In this document: one piece after another, positions 1 to 5,763 of the stretch
How the letters are laid out: every line of letters begins with the position of its first letter
How positions within the stretch are numbered: position 1 is the first letter of the stretch
Assembly (NCBI GenBank): GCA_038257535.1
Contig: JBBSJE010000297.1
Span: forward strand, 1 to 7,182
Source of the DNA: JAGTJU01 sp038257535
GTDB lineage: Bacteria; Myxococcota_A; Polyangia; Fen-1088
Length of the DNA stretch: 7,182 bases
Direction: 5' to 3'
Position numbers and translations under genes: made by a program
Notes under the pieces: generated by a model
Database searches by the model: none
Seen by the model: the letters and a program-made list of their open reading frames with translations, nothing else
What the model was told of the DNA's origin: nothing

Positions 1-470
1 ACGCCAGCACCAAGCAACAAGTTGGCGATGCCCAGTGAACTTGAAACTTTGCGTAGGCGTTCTTCTTTGGCCACCTCTTCAGGTGTAGCCAAGGAATCAA
101 ACAGGCCACCGCTGTTGCGTTCGCGTTGCGCCAGCAAATTGCCTGTCAAAGCCGAGCCCACAGCCGTCCCCAAGGTGCCAAACACCAACAGATCCTTGGC
201 GATCACCATAGATCGGGGGTACGCGCCCACCTCGCGGCCGCTCAGGAACACACGCCCCAGCAGCCACGTTACGCCCATCATCCCCAAGCCGGCCATTTGG
301 TAACGGCTGAAGTTGGTCCAAGCGTCGTTGATGATTTGAACTTGTTCGCTCTTATCAGTGATTTTACGAACTGCGGGCTGCATCCCTACCCGCCCAAACA
401 AAGCCCCGCCAATCCCGGTTGCCAATCCCAGGTCGTGGGCCACCCATGCCGCCGTTGTTAATGCTGTCAT
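1..470 (-). CDS. Unrecognised multi-pass membrane protein, N-terminal part (runs off left edge)
   Basis: I do not recognise this family. Read on the minus strand from the ATG at 470-468, the frame stays open for 156 codons to the window edge, so the C-terminus is missing. The start is supported by a strong Shine-Dalgarno (GGGAGGT, complement of 479-485) eight bases upstream. The product has hydrophobic, glycine-rich segments at about residues 13-30, 59-77, 91-113 and from 143 to the edge, so it is an inner-membrane protein with probably four or more helices. Charged stretches lie between them: KITDKSEQ near 37-44 and EEVAKEERLRK near 131-141. A cleavable signal peptide is not obvious. It lies 58 bp downstream of the broken small gene in the same orientation and may once have shared its transcript. 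The opposite-strand frames here look like shadows, because only this frame gives coherent transmembrane segments and a good ribosome binding site. Function unknown. Confidence 0.72.
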   Translation of the reverse strand, partial: MTALTTAAWVAHDLGLATGIGGALFGRVGMQPAVRKITDKSEQVQIINDAWTNFSRYQMAGLGMMGVTWLLGRVFLSGREVGAYPRSMVIAKDLLVFGTLGTAVGSALTGNLLAQRERNSGGLFDSLATPEEVAKEERLRKVSSSLGIANLLLGAG

Positions 471-478
471 ATAAAGTT

Positions 479-514
479 ACCTCCCGGCCCGAGTATATGC
501 AGGATGCGGGCCGG
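479..514 (-). promoter_or_regulatory. GC-rich hairpin abutting the ribosome binding site of the membrane-protein gene
   Basis: CCGGCCCG at 484-491 is a perfect inverted repeat of CGGGCCGG at 507-514: an 8-bp stem with a 15-base loop. On the minus-strand transcript the 3' arm of the stem ends in the first two G bases of the GGGAGGT ribosome binding site (479-485), so the fold could hide part of it. The loop, read on the minus strand, contains TATACT, a good -10 match, but I see no matching -35 element. It could be a translational control element, a weak attenuator after the broken upstream gene, or chance in GC-rich DNA. The pairing is certain; the role is inferred. Confidence 0.4.
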
Positions 515-659
515 ACCCCGGGAGACCTCTATTTGACGAACACAATCTCCTTGGCGGTCAGCACGTTCTTTGCGCCTTGCTTCTTCACGGTGCCTGTCAC
601 GGTGGCCTTTGCGCCATCTCCACAGATGGCGCGTGATTGACCTTGGAGAGCTCATGTTC

Positions 660-683
660 CCCCAGGTACCCCAGGTACAGGTA
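660..683. repeat. 9-bp tandem duplication inside the broken small gene
   Basis: CCCCAGGTA occurs twice head to tail (660-668 and 669-677), followed by a partial third copy CAGGTA (678-683). On the coding (minus) strand this is TACCTGTACCTGGGG followed by another TACCTGGGG, adding YLG units after the YYL motif. In remembered relatives the YYL is followed by only a few residues before the SK..H motif, so the duplication probably arose by slippage. It keeps the reading frame. Confidence 0.6.
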
Positions 684-836
684 GTAGAGGGCTTCTTTAT
701 CCCCTTCTGTGACTTTTAGAACATTTTGGGCAACTCTTCGTTTCTTTAAGGACACCGCACAACATCTCACGTGCAAGGTCACGTCCTTCGCAGATTCTTT
801 GGCATCGACCGGCGCCGCTCTTCGCCACCAATGCGC

Positions 837-865
837 TTGCCATTGGCCGACTGCGTCTTTATGAT
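837..865 (+). promoter_or_regulatory. Probable sigma70-type promoter of the DUF3015-DUF4105 operon
   Basis: TTGCCA at 837-842 matches the -35 consensus TTGACA at five of six positions. TATGAT at 860-865 matches the -10 consensus TATAAT at five of six. The spacer is exactly 17 bp. Transcription would start near 872, giving a leader of about 44 bases before the ATG at 916 that includes the TAGGTAGGT ribosome binding site (901-909). It lies within the 5' part of the opposite-strand broken gene, so it overlaps former coding or leader sequence of that gene. Confidence 0.6.
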
Positions 866-915
866 GCTCAAGCCCATCAAGTCGATGGGTAATCTCCAAC
901 TAGGTAGGTACGCGC

Positions 916-1473
916 ATGATGAAAACAGTTTTAGGTCTCGCATTGGCAATGACTTGCGGCACTGCCGGACTGGCTCACGCCGAATACGGTATGGCCGGCT
1001 GTGGCCTGGGTTCGCTGCTCTTTGGCACGGACAACAGCAAAGGCATGCAGATCCTGGCAGCCACCACAAACGGCACGATCGGCAGCCAAACCTTCGGCAT
1101 CACCTCCGGCACTTTGAATTGCACCTCGGGCGGTGTAGTCGCGCTGCAACGCGAACAAGCTGCTTTTGCGGAAGTGAACTTCCAAGATCTCAAGCGGAAT
1201 ATGGCCACCGGCGGTGGTGAATTCGTGGCTTCTTTTGCCACGCTCTTGGGCTGCGACGACCAAGGCAAACAAGCGTTCGCACAAATGGGCCAAGATCGAT
1301 ACGAGGTCATCTTCGCCTCGGCCAAGACCACGCCCATGGAAATGTTGTCGAATGTGAAAGCAGAAATCAAAGCGACACCAGCGCTGTCAGCTTCGTGCAG
1401 CGACGAGCGCGCGCTTGCACGGGCAGAAGGTCGCGACCTTCCCACGGCTGAGATTTCCGTCGCAAAGAAGTAG
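916..1473 (+). CDS. DUF3015-like exported protein
   Basis: This gene encodes 185 residues beginning with a clear signal peptide: MMK, a hydrophobic core VLGLALAMTCGTAGL and an AHA cleavage site near residue 22. The mature protein starts EYGMAGCGLGS, with the cysteine/glycine-rich opening and following LFG typical, from memory, of DUF3015 proteins. Further cysteines in LNCTSGG, LGCDDQG and SASCSDE suggest disulfides and a periplasmic or surface location. Length fits the family. Function is unknown. The start follows a strong Shine-Dalgarno (TAGGTAGGT, 901-909); the second ATG at 919 is equally possible. A near-consensus promoter lies at 837-865. The DUF4105-type gene begins 27 bp after its stop, so the two are very likely co-transcribed; I recall these families occurring side by side in other predatory or gliding bacteria, which suggests a shared envelope job. 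Family assignment is by remembered motif, not by search. Confidence 0.82.
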   Translation: MMKTVLGLALAMTCGTAGLAHAEYGMAGCGLGSLLFGTDNSKGMQILAATTNGTIGSQTFGITSGTLNCTSGGVVALQREQAAFAEVNFQDLKRNMATGGGEFVASFATLLGCDDQGKQAFAQMGQDRYEVIFASAKTTPMEMLSNVKAEIKATPALSASCSDERALARAEGRDLPTAEISVAKK

Positions 1474-1500
1474 GCAGTTCTGAGGCGTTACCAGGCAGCC

Positions 1501-3510
1501 TTGTTCGACGCCTCAGTCCGCCTTTGCGGTCGTTTGTGGGCTCACCTCCGCTTCGTGGGGGGGTGGGCCCATTTTCTTTGTCTCACGTTCGTTTTTCTCG
1601 CCGTTTGTGGTTCCACCGCCGCGGCCGCCAACAACAAGCTGCCCGTCTCGGCCGCCGTGCAAAAACTGCAGGCCAAGGCCATCTCAATGCGTCTGCATGA
1701 AAGCCGCATGTGGCAAGTTTTGCTTCACTATCGCCAGAGCTGGACGGGATCCTGGCGAAGCGAAGCCGATGGAAGCGCGTTTTTTCTTTCGGGGGCGGAG
1801 GGCAAAACCGATCCCAAAGCCGAGCTCTTGGCAACCATCGCCGTGCTTTCGCAGGGGCCCGTGGCAACCAACGCGAAGTTATCGATAGAGGAGTCGCAAC
1901 ATCCTCAGTGCCGCTTCCCCGCGCGCTGGCAGTGGCTGAAAACCACGCTGGCCATTACGGATGTGCCGGACCAACCGTGCCCCATCTATGAGCAGTGGCG
2001 GCAGGGCATCTCTGCCCAAAAGGTCACGCTGGTGTATGCAGCGGCCTACGTGAACAGCCCCGCCTCGATGTATGGCCACACCTTCCTGCGGCTAACCCGA
2101 TCCACGGGCGAAGGAAATCCCCTGCTGGATTACATCATCAATTACGCCGCCGACGTGGACACCCAAAATGGCCTTGTGTACGCGTTCAAGGGCGTTTTCG
2201 GGGGGTTTAAGGGCCTGTTCTACGCGATGCCGTACTACATGAAGATTCAGGAGTACTCCAACATCGAAAGTCGGGATCTGTGGGAGTACGAGCTTTCTTT
2301 GTCACCCCAGCAAAGCGAAAGGCTGGTGCAACACACGTGGGAGACCCGCACCACGCATTTCGATTACTTCTTCTTCGGCGAAAACTGTTCGTACTTCCTG
2401 CTGGGGCTTTTGGAAGCGGCCGATCCCAATTTGCATTTGTCCGAGCGGTTTGGGGGCGTCACCATTCCCGCCAATACGGTGCGCGCCGTGCTGGATGTGC
2501 CAGGGCTGGTGACGTCCTCCAACGCACGACCCTCTTTGCGCGCCACCATGTTTGCGCAAAAGCGCGCGCTCAGCGGCAAGCAGCTGGACAATGCCGAGGC
2601 GCTCGCCAGTGAAGGCAAGCTGGCGGCCGCGCAGATCGCCGGCGAGGCCCCTGCGAAACAGGCACAAATTATCGATGCGGGCTATGCGCGACTTCGCTAC
2701 AAAGAAGGCCTCACCTGGCCGCCTTCCGAATCATTTGAACGCAAAGAGCGCGAACTTTTGGTCATGCGTGGGCGCACGCGCGCGCCGCCTCAATCGGTGC
2801 AAAACATTGCGTTTGTGGCTGCGCCCGAAACCGGCCACCGCACCCTGCGCCTGAGCGTGGGGGCCGGGACCACCGCCAACGGACAGTCACGGGAACGCGG
2901 ACAAACCTTTCAGGATCTAAGCATCCGCTTCGCCATTCACGATTTCCTTGATCGTCACCAGGGGTACCCCGAGGACGCTCTTTTGGAGATGGTGAACCTT
3001 CGTTTGCGGTTTTTGAATCAGCCCAACAAGCTGTTCGTTGATCGCCTCAACCTGTTACACATCGTCTCCGCCGCGCCCATCAACTCATGGTTCATTGCGC
3101 CCTCTTGGAAGGTATGGGCCGGAGGCGCGCAGGCCTACGAATTGGGATGCTCGGGATGGTCGTGCAGTTATGGAGGTCTCGACACGGGCGGGGGCTTTGC
3201 CTGGAGGCCGTTTCGCCCTACGTTGCTATGGGGCATGGCGGACCTAGCGGGCCACGCAGGGCCTGCCTTCCGCCAGTCATACCGCGTTGGCTTGGGTGGC
3301 TCGGCCGGCGTCGTCATCTCGTGGGGGCGTTTTGCCCAAACGGAAATGGGTGGCCAATACTTGCGGCACCTGCTGGGTGACACCCGCAGCTTCCCTACCC
3401 TATCAGTGGGCCACGCATTTAATTTTGGCCGCCGGGTGCAGCTTCGCTTTGTGGCCGAATCCTTCGCCTGGCACGTCTTCGCGCGAACAGAGCTGCTGGC
3501 TTACTTCTAG
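1501..3510 (+). CDS. DUF4105 / Lnb N-terminal periplasmic domain protein with beta-rich C-terminus
   Basis: The predicted product is 669 residues. A signal peptide with a long N-region has its hydrophobic core at about residues 24-36 (FLCLTFVFLAV) and probable cleavage after the alanine run at 40-43. Residues about 170-330 carry the DUF4105 hallmarks: LVYAAAYVNSPASMYGHTFLRL with His193, INYAADVD, GLFYAMPYYMKI, and FFFGENCSYFLL with Cys296. A His before an Asn-Cys motif is the order seen in circularly permuted papain/NlpC-P60-like folds, so a cysteine hydrolase or acyltransferase activity in the periplasm is possible (inference). From about residue 440 the sequence alternates polar and hydrophobic residues, is rich in Gly, Tyr and Trp and ends in LLAYF, suggesting an outer-membrane beta-barrel. 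The TTG start at 1501 has only a weak AGG (1493-1495); GTG 1555 would shorten the signal peptide but has no Shine-Dalgarno. Proximity to the upstream stop suggests coupled translation. Substrate unknown. Confidence 0.85.
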   Translation: MFDASVRLCGRLWAHLRFVGGWAHFLCLTFVFLAVCGSTAAAANNKLPVSAAVQKLQAKAISMRLHESRMWQVLLHYRQSWTGSWRSEADGSAFFLSGAEGKTDPKAELLATIAVLSQGPVATNAKLSIEESQHPQCRFPARWQWLKTTLAITDVPDQPCPIYEQWRQGISAQKVTLVYAAAYVNSPASMYGHTFLRLTRSTGEGNPLLDYIINYAADVDTQNGLVYAFKGVFGGFKGLFYAMPYYMKIQEYSNIESRDLWEYELSLSPQQSERLVQHTWETRTTHFDYFFFGENCSYFLLGLLEAADPNLHLSERFGGVTIPANTVRAVLDVPGLVTSSNARPSLRATMFAQKRALSGKQLDNAEALASEGKLAAAQIAGEAPAKQAQIIDAGYARLRYKEGLTWPPSESFERKERELLVMRGRTRAPPQSVQNIAFVAAPETGHRTLRLSVGAGTTANGQSRERGQTFQDLSIRFAIHDFLDRHQGYPEDALLEMVNLRLRFLNQPNKLFVDRLNLLHIVSAAPINSWFIAPSWKVWAGGAQAYELGCSGWSCSYGGLDTGGGFAWRPFRPTLLWGMADLAGHAGPAFRQSYRVGLGGSAGVVISWGRFAQTEMGGQYLRHLLGDTRSFPTLSVGHAFNFGRRVQLRFVAESFAWHVFARTELLAYF

Positions 3511-3515
3511 CCCCT

Positions 3516-3533
3516 AGCATCCCCAAGGATGCT
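3516..3533 (+). terminator. Candidate terminator hairpin after the DUF4105 gene
   Basis: AGCATCC (3516-3522) pairs perfectly with GGATGCT (3527-3533) around a CCAA loop. The hairpin begins five bases after the TAG of the DUF4105 gene. There is only a TT after the stem instead of a proper U-tract, so as an intrinsic terminator it is weak; it may instead protect the transcript's 3' end. Confidence 0.45.
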
Positions 3534-3581
3534 TCCCGCCCCAAGGCGCTGTAGATGTTCCCTATTCGAAAACACGGAAAC

Positions 3582-3598
3582 GCCGCTGCCTCAGCGGC
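3582..3598. terminator. Second hairpin in the convergent intergenic region
   Basis: GCCGCTG (3582-3588) pairs with CAGCGGC (3592-3598) around a three-base CCT loop, a compact, GC-rich 7-bp stem. It lies between two convergent genes and is symmetric, so it can form in either transcript. It is followed on the plus strand by CAACAACG and not by a T-run. A role in termination is inferred from position only. Confidence 0.4.
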
Positions 3599-3616
3599 AA
3601 CAACGGGCCCGGCGAT

Positions 3617-3674
3617 GAGCTCAAGCCTGTCCTGCCCCCAACGGGACAGGACGGCTCTAGGAGCTCAGGAGCTC
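3617..3674. terminator. Nested inverted repeats with three GAGCTC copies, probable bidirectional terminator
   Basis: CCTGTCC (3626-3632) pairs with GGACAGG (3644-3650) around an 11-base loop. An alternative offset pairing is GTCCTG (3629-3634) with CAGGAC (3647-3652). The self-complementary hexamer GAGCTC occurs three times: 3617-3622, 3661-3666 and 3669-3674. The first can pair with either of the others, enclosing the inner hairpin in a larger cruciform-like structure. It ends five bases before the stop codon of the H1-like gene on the opposite strand, so it is best placed to act on that gene's transcript. Confidence 0.4.
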
Positions 3675-3678
3675 ACGC

Positions 3679-4176
3679 TCATTCAGCAGAGTCGGTATCG
3701 TCCCAAGCGAACTCGCCGCCTGATTCGCCCGACGTGTTGTCGTTTGAAGGAGGAGCTTGTTCGTGAGGCATACCCGATCCGGCGGAGCCACCTTTACGTG
3801 GCTTCTTGGAGGCCGTTCTGGATGCCGTCTTGGTTGCCTTACCGGCTTTCTTGGAAGCTTTCTTGGAAGCTTTTTTCGCTCCCTTTGTGCCTGCTTTTTT
3901 GCCGGCCTTCTTGGCCGCTTTCTTGCCGGCTTTTTTGCCGACTTTCTTGCCAGCTTTCTTGGAAGCTTTCTTCGCTCCCTTCTTGCTTGCCCGCTTGGTC
4001 GCTTTCTTTGCGCCCTTTTTAGAGGCTTTTTTTGCCGCTTTACGAGAGGGCTTTTTTACGGCTTTTTTGGCGCTTTTCTTCGCCTTTTTCGCCTTTTTGG
4101 CCTTTGAGCCTTTAGCCTTCTTCGAGGACTTCTTAGGGCTCCTCGATGCCCCGCCTACCTTCCGCTTCATCGCCAT
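3679..4176 (-). CDS. Histone H1-like Lys/Ala-rich DNA-binding protein with acidic tail
   Basis: The 165-residue product has two parts. Residues 4 to about 129 are built almost wholly of Lys, Ala, Ser and Gly in KKA/KKAGKKA/ASKKGAKKA repeats, like the C-terminal domain of eukaryotic histone H1 and bacterial H1-like nucleoid proteins. An SPKK motif, known to contact the DNA minor groove, is at residues 13-16, and a KKPRKGG closes the basic part. Residues 130-165 are quite different: polar and acidic, ending FAWDDTDSAE. The likely role is DNA condensation or nucleoid regulation. The start is the ATG at 4176; a second ATG two codons later (4170) is possible. No Shine-Dalgarno is visible upstream, and an in-frame TGA further up limits extension. 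Repeat number is probably variable between strains. It is convergent with the DUF4105 operon and divergent from the YqiJ-like gene. Low complexity means homology alone could mislead; the composition is the evidence. Confidence 0.82.
   Translation of the reverse strand: MAMKRKVGGASRSPKKSSKKAKGSKAKKAKKAKKSAKKAVKKPSRKAAKKASKKGAKKATKRASKKGAKKASKKAGKKVGKKAGKKAAKKAGKKAGTKGAKKASKKASKKAGKATKTASRTASKKPRKGGSAGSGMPHEQAPPSNDNTSGESGGEFAWDDTDSAE
3856..3981. repeat. 30-bp near-identical direct repeat within the H1-like gene
   Basis: The stretches 3856-3885 and 3952-3981 are the same 30 bases with one T/C difference; both contain GGAAGCTTT followed by TTCGCTCCCTT on the plus strand. Between and around them shorter units of the type GCTTTCTTGCCG recur. 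They encode repeated GAKKASKKA blocks. The stretch is strongly strand-skewed, almost purine-only AAG/GCC-type codons on the coding strand, and is a natural site for length change by slippage or recombination. Confidence 0.6.
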
Positions 4177-4406
4177 AGTTGTGCATGGTATCAGAATCGT
4201 TGAAGAAAAGAACAGCTCTGTTCATAACGTGTTGTCATTTTTTGCATGTCAGTTCGGTTGCGAACGTATTTTAGCGTCGTCATCTCGCTTCGATCGCCGG
4301 CTTCACAATGTGTCGGATGTACCTTGTTTTGCAGTGCTGAACGCAGCTTCGCGCATGCCAAAAGCCAGCGACCTTGGCGGGCGCTGTGATATGGTCGAGG
4401 CCTTCC
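4177..4406. other. Divergent intergenic region between H1-like gene and YqiJ-like gene
   Basis: These 230 bases hold no plausible gene and must contain the promoters of both flanking genes. It is AT-richer than its surroundings in 4190-4275. I see only a small inverted repeat, GTTCG (4252-4256) with CGAAC (4261-4265), four bases apart. For the minus-strand gene, CTGACA is a five-of-six -35 match near 4245-4250 but the nearest -10-like hexamer is about 20 bp away. No convincing promoter for the plus-strand pair stands out. Confidence 0.5.
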
Positions 4407-5117
4407 ATGTTCACATCATTCATCGCCGCAGCTTTGGCTTATCCCACGGTGATCTGGACCGTGGTCTTGTGCTTCATGATGCTCTACTGGCTTCTGGTGG
4501 CGGGAGGCGCGCTAGATGCCGAAGCCCTGGGAGCCGCCGATTCGGCAGCTGAAGCGGCGGGCGCTGTCGCCAGCGAAGCGGCCGCCCACGGGGTCGCGGA
4601 ACACGCCGGCCTTGGCGACGCCGCCGGCCTTCTGAGCCGCCTGGGCCTTCGCAAGGTTCCCCTCACGGTCACGGCCACGGCCATCGCGCTGATCAATTTT
4701 GTGGGCTGCCATGTGGCGCTGCGGTTCACGGGCCCGGTCGGAACCTTCATAGGTGTGGCCCTCCTGGTGGGGGTGTTTGTGGCTTCGGTGCCCTTGGGTG
4801 GCGTTTTGGTGCGCCCGCTGCGACCACTGTTCCACGTGCATGCAGCGCCCTCGCGGCTGGCCCTGGTGGGGAAAGTGGGCGAGGTCTGTACAGGCCGGGT
4901 GGATGAAGGCTTCGGGCAAGCCCGGGTGGATGATGGAGGGGCCGGCCTGATCATCGAAATTCGGGCGACCGGGAACACCGCGCTCAAACGCGGAGACCGC
5001 GCTCTGCTCCTATCGTGGGACCCCGTCCGGGAGGCCTTCGAGGCCGAGCGCTACGACGACCTGCTGGCAAACACAGGCGCCCCCAGCCGTGGTGGGGTCG
5101 GCAGCGAAACCACCTAG
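4407..5117 (+). CDS. yqiJ-like: YqiJ/NfeD-like membrane protein, partner of the downstream flotillin
   Basis: The product is 236 residues from the ATG at 4407, chosen because GAGG (4397-4400) sits six bases upstream and because the first helix then starts close to the N-terminus; a TTG at 4374 would add eleven unlikely residues. Membrane segments are at about 13-33, 85-105 and 112-135. Right after the first comes GGALDAEAL; E. coli YqiJ has GALDA at the matching place. Residues about 34-75 form an alanine-rich linker longer than I recall in YqiJ. Residues 152-212 look like an NfeD-type OB-fold: LVGKVGEVCTGRVDEGFGQA, then IRATGN and LKRGDRALLLSWD. NfeD/YqiJ proteins sit next to flotillins and work with them in organising membrane microdomains, and a flotillin-like gene starts 88 bp downstream. 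No terminator is visible between them, so an operon is likely. Confidence 0.8.
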   Translation: MFTSFIAAALAYPTVIWTVVLCFMMLYWLLVAGGALDAEALGAADSAAEAAGAVASEAAAHGVAEHAGLGDAAGLLSRLGLRKVPLTVTATAIALINFVGCHVALRFTGPVGTFIGVALLVGVFVASVPLGGVLVRPLRPLFHVHAAPSRLALVGKVGEVCTGRVDEGFGQARVDDGGAGLIIEIRATGNTALKRGDRALLLSWDPVREAFEAERYDDLLANTGAPSRGGVGSETT

Positions 5118-5205
5118 CATCGTTTTTTCCACAACTTCGGTAGCAAAAACGCCGATAACAGGCCGGCATCGCCACCAACGACACCCACGGGACAGGGACA
5201 GGACC

Positions 5206-5763
5206 ATGGAAATAGACCCATCTTTGCAAACGGCGCTGATGATCGGCGCCATCGTATTTTTTGTGTGCATCACCGCCGCCATCTTGGTCACGCGGTTTTA
5301 CCGCAAAGTGGATCAAGGTCGGGCTTTGATCGTGAACACCCTGAAGGTTGAACCCACGGTCACCTTCACCGGCGCCGTGGTGTTTCCCATCATCCACCGG
5401 GCTGAGATCATGGATATCTCGGTGCGCTCGATCGAGATCGACCGCCGGGGCAAAGAAGGCCTCATCTGCAAAGACAACATTCGCGCAGACATCCGCGTGA
5501 ACTTCTTTGTGCGCGTAAACAAAACTTCGGAAGACGTTTTGAAAGTGGCGCAAGCGATCGGCTGCGCCCGGGCCTCAGACACCAACACCTTAGAGCAGCT
5601 GTTCGTGGCCAAGTTCTCAGAAGCGCTGAAGACCGTTGGCAAACGCCTGGAATTCGAAGAGCTTTACACCATGCGGGACGACTTCCGCGATCAGATTATC
5701 AGCGTGATTGGCAAAGATCTGAACGGCTACGTGCTTGACGACGCCGCCATCGACTACCTGTAA
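5206..5763 (+). CDS. yqiK-like: Flotillin-like SPFH protein, N-terminal part ending at an in-frame TAA
   Basis: As written, this frame makes 185 residues. The ATG at 5206 is preceded by AGGGA (5194-5198) seven bases upstream; more upstream in-frame codons look non-coding. Residues about 8-28 form an N-terminal membrane anchor (LMIGAIVFFVCITAAILV), followed by RFYRKVDQGRALIV and the SPFH (band 7) domain: VVFPIIHRAEIMDISVRSI, LICKDNIRADIRVNFFVRV, FVAKFSEALKTVGKRLEF and YVLDDAAIDYL. In bacterial flotillins the last motif runs straight on (as I recall, AIDYLEQTP...LDP.N..DAQGIRKI); here the next codon is TAA at 5761-5763 and the following codons QTPLEVLDPSNILDAQGIRK match the expected continuation. 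A GAA to TAA change is the simplest explanation. Without the coiled coil the product should still anchor but not oligomerise normally. It may be a real nonsense mutation, a base error or readthrough. Confidence 0.82.
   Translation: MEIDPSLQTALMIGAIVFFVCITAAILVTRFYRKVDQGRALIVNTLKVEPTVTFTGAVVFPIIHRAEIMDISVRSIEIDRRGKEGLICKDNIRADIRVNFFVRVNKTSEDVLKVAQAIGCARASDTNTLEQLFVAKFSEALKTVGKRLEFEELYTMRDDFRDQIISVIGKDLNGYVLDDAAIDYL
5761..5763 (+). other. In-frame TAA splitting the flotillin-like gene
   Basis: TAA lies in the same frame as both flanking halves, between AIDYL and QTPLEVLDP, where family members have a continuous sequence, usually with glutamate as I recall. A single G to T (GAA/TAA) or C to T (CAA/TAA) change accounts for it. 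The codon is followed by CAAACG. GGAGGT occurs at 5775-5780 just after it, but no ATG, GTG or TTG start lies at proper distance. Confidence 0.85.

Larger units (their letters stand above)
529..899 (-). pseudogene. Broken gene for a small secreted protein (frameshifted remnant)
   Basis: Three reading frames on the minus strand together spell one coherent small protein. A first frame reads APVDAKESAKDVTL (about 815-774). A second gives GEMLCGVLKETKSC, its GAG at 768-766. The first frame returns for QNVLKVTEGDKEALYYL and then SKVNHA. A third frame gives ICGDGAKATVTGTVKKQG and ends with LTAKEIVFVK before TAG at 531-529. This needs a one-base loss near 770, a one-base gain near 729 and a one-base loss near 632. 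The pattern (CG..LKET..CQNV.KV.EGDK..YYL...SK..H..C...K.TGTVK....LTA..I) resembles small exported cysteine-containing proteins of unknown function that I recall from several phyla; I cannot name the family firmly. The N-terminus, probably a signal peptide (MASALVA in another frame near 843), also seems shifted. The longest single frame (899-597) would give 100 residues with the wrong C-terminus. The neighbouring genes are intact, which favours real decay over bad sequence. Confidence 0.7.

Noticed and set aside
126..461. Plus-strand frame of 111 codons at the left end
   Set aside because: Gln/His/Pro/Arg-rich composition without a domain; the minus strand gives a coherent membrane protein with a strong ribosome binding site over the same bases.
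771..1220. Plus-strand 149-codon frame overlapping the promoter and DUF3015 gene
   Set aside because: Arg/His-rich shadow in another frame; the DUF3015 frame has a signal peptide, ribosome binding site and conserved cysteines.
1597..1611. Lipobox-like LAVC in the DUF4105 signal peptide
   Set aside because: The residue before Cys36 is Val, not Gly/Ala/Ser, and a normal cleavage site in the alanine run follows directly, so a lipoprotein is unlikely.
3806..4552. 248-codon plus-strand frame rich in Phe/Leu/Ala, resembling a membrane protein
   Set aside because: It is the exact antisense of the H1-like gene; CTT/TTC and GGC on this strand are the complements of AAG/GAA and GCC codons. It runs through the intergenic region and overlaps the start of the YqiJ-like gene, with no family-like motif.
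5118..5205. Possible extended N-terminus of the flotillin from an upstream start at 5089
   Set aside because: The extra residues are Arg/His/Pro-rich, overlap the end of the YqiJ-like gene and lie before the membrane anchor; ATG 5206 has a properly spaced AGGGA.
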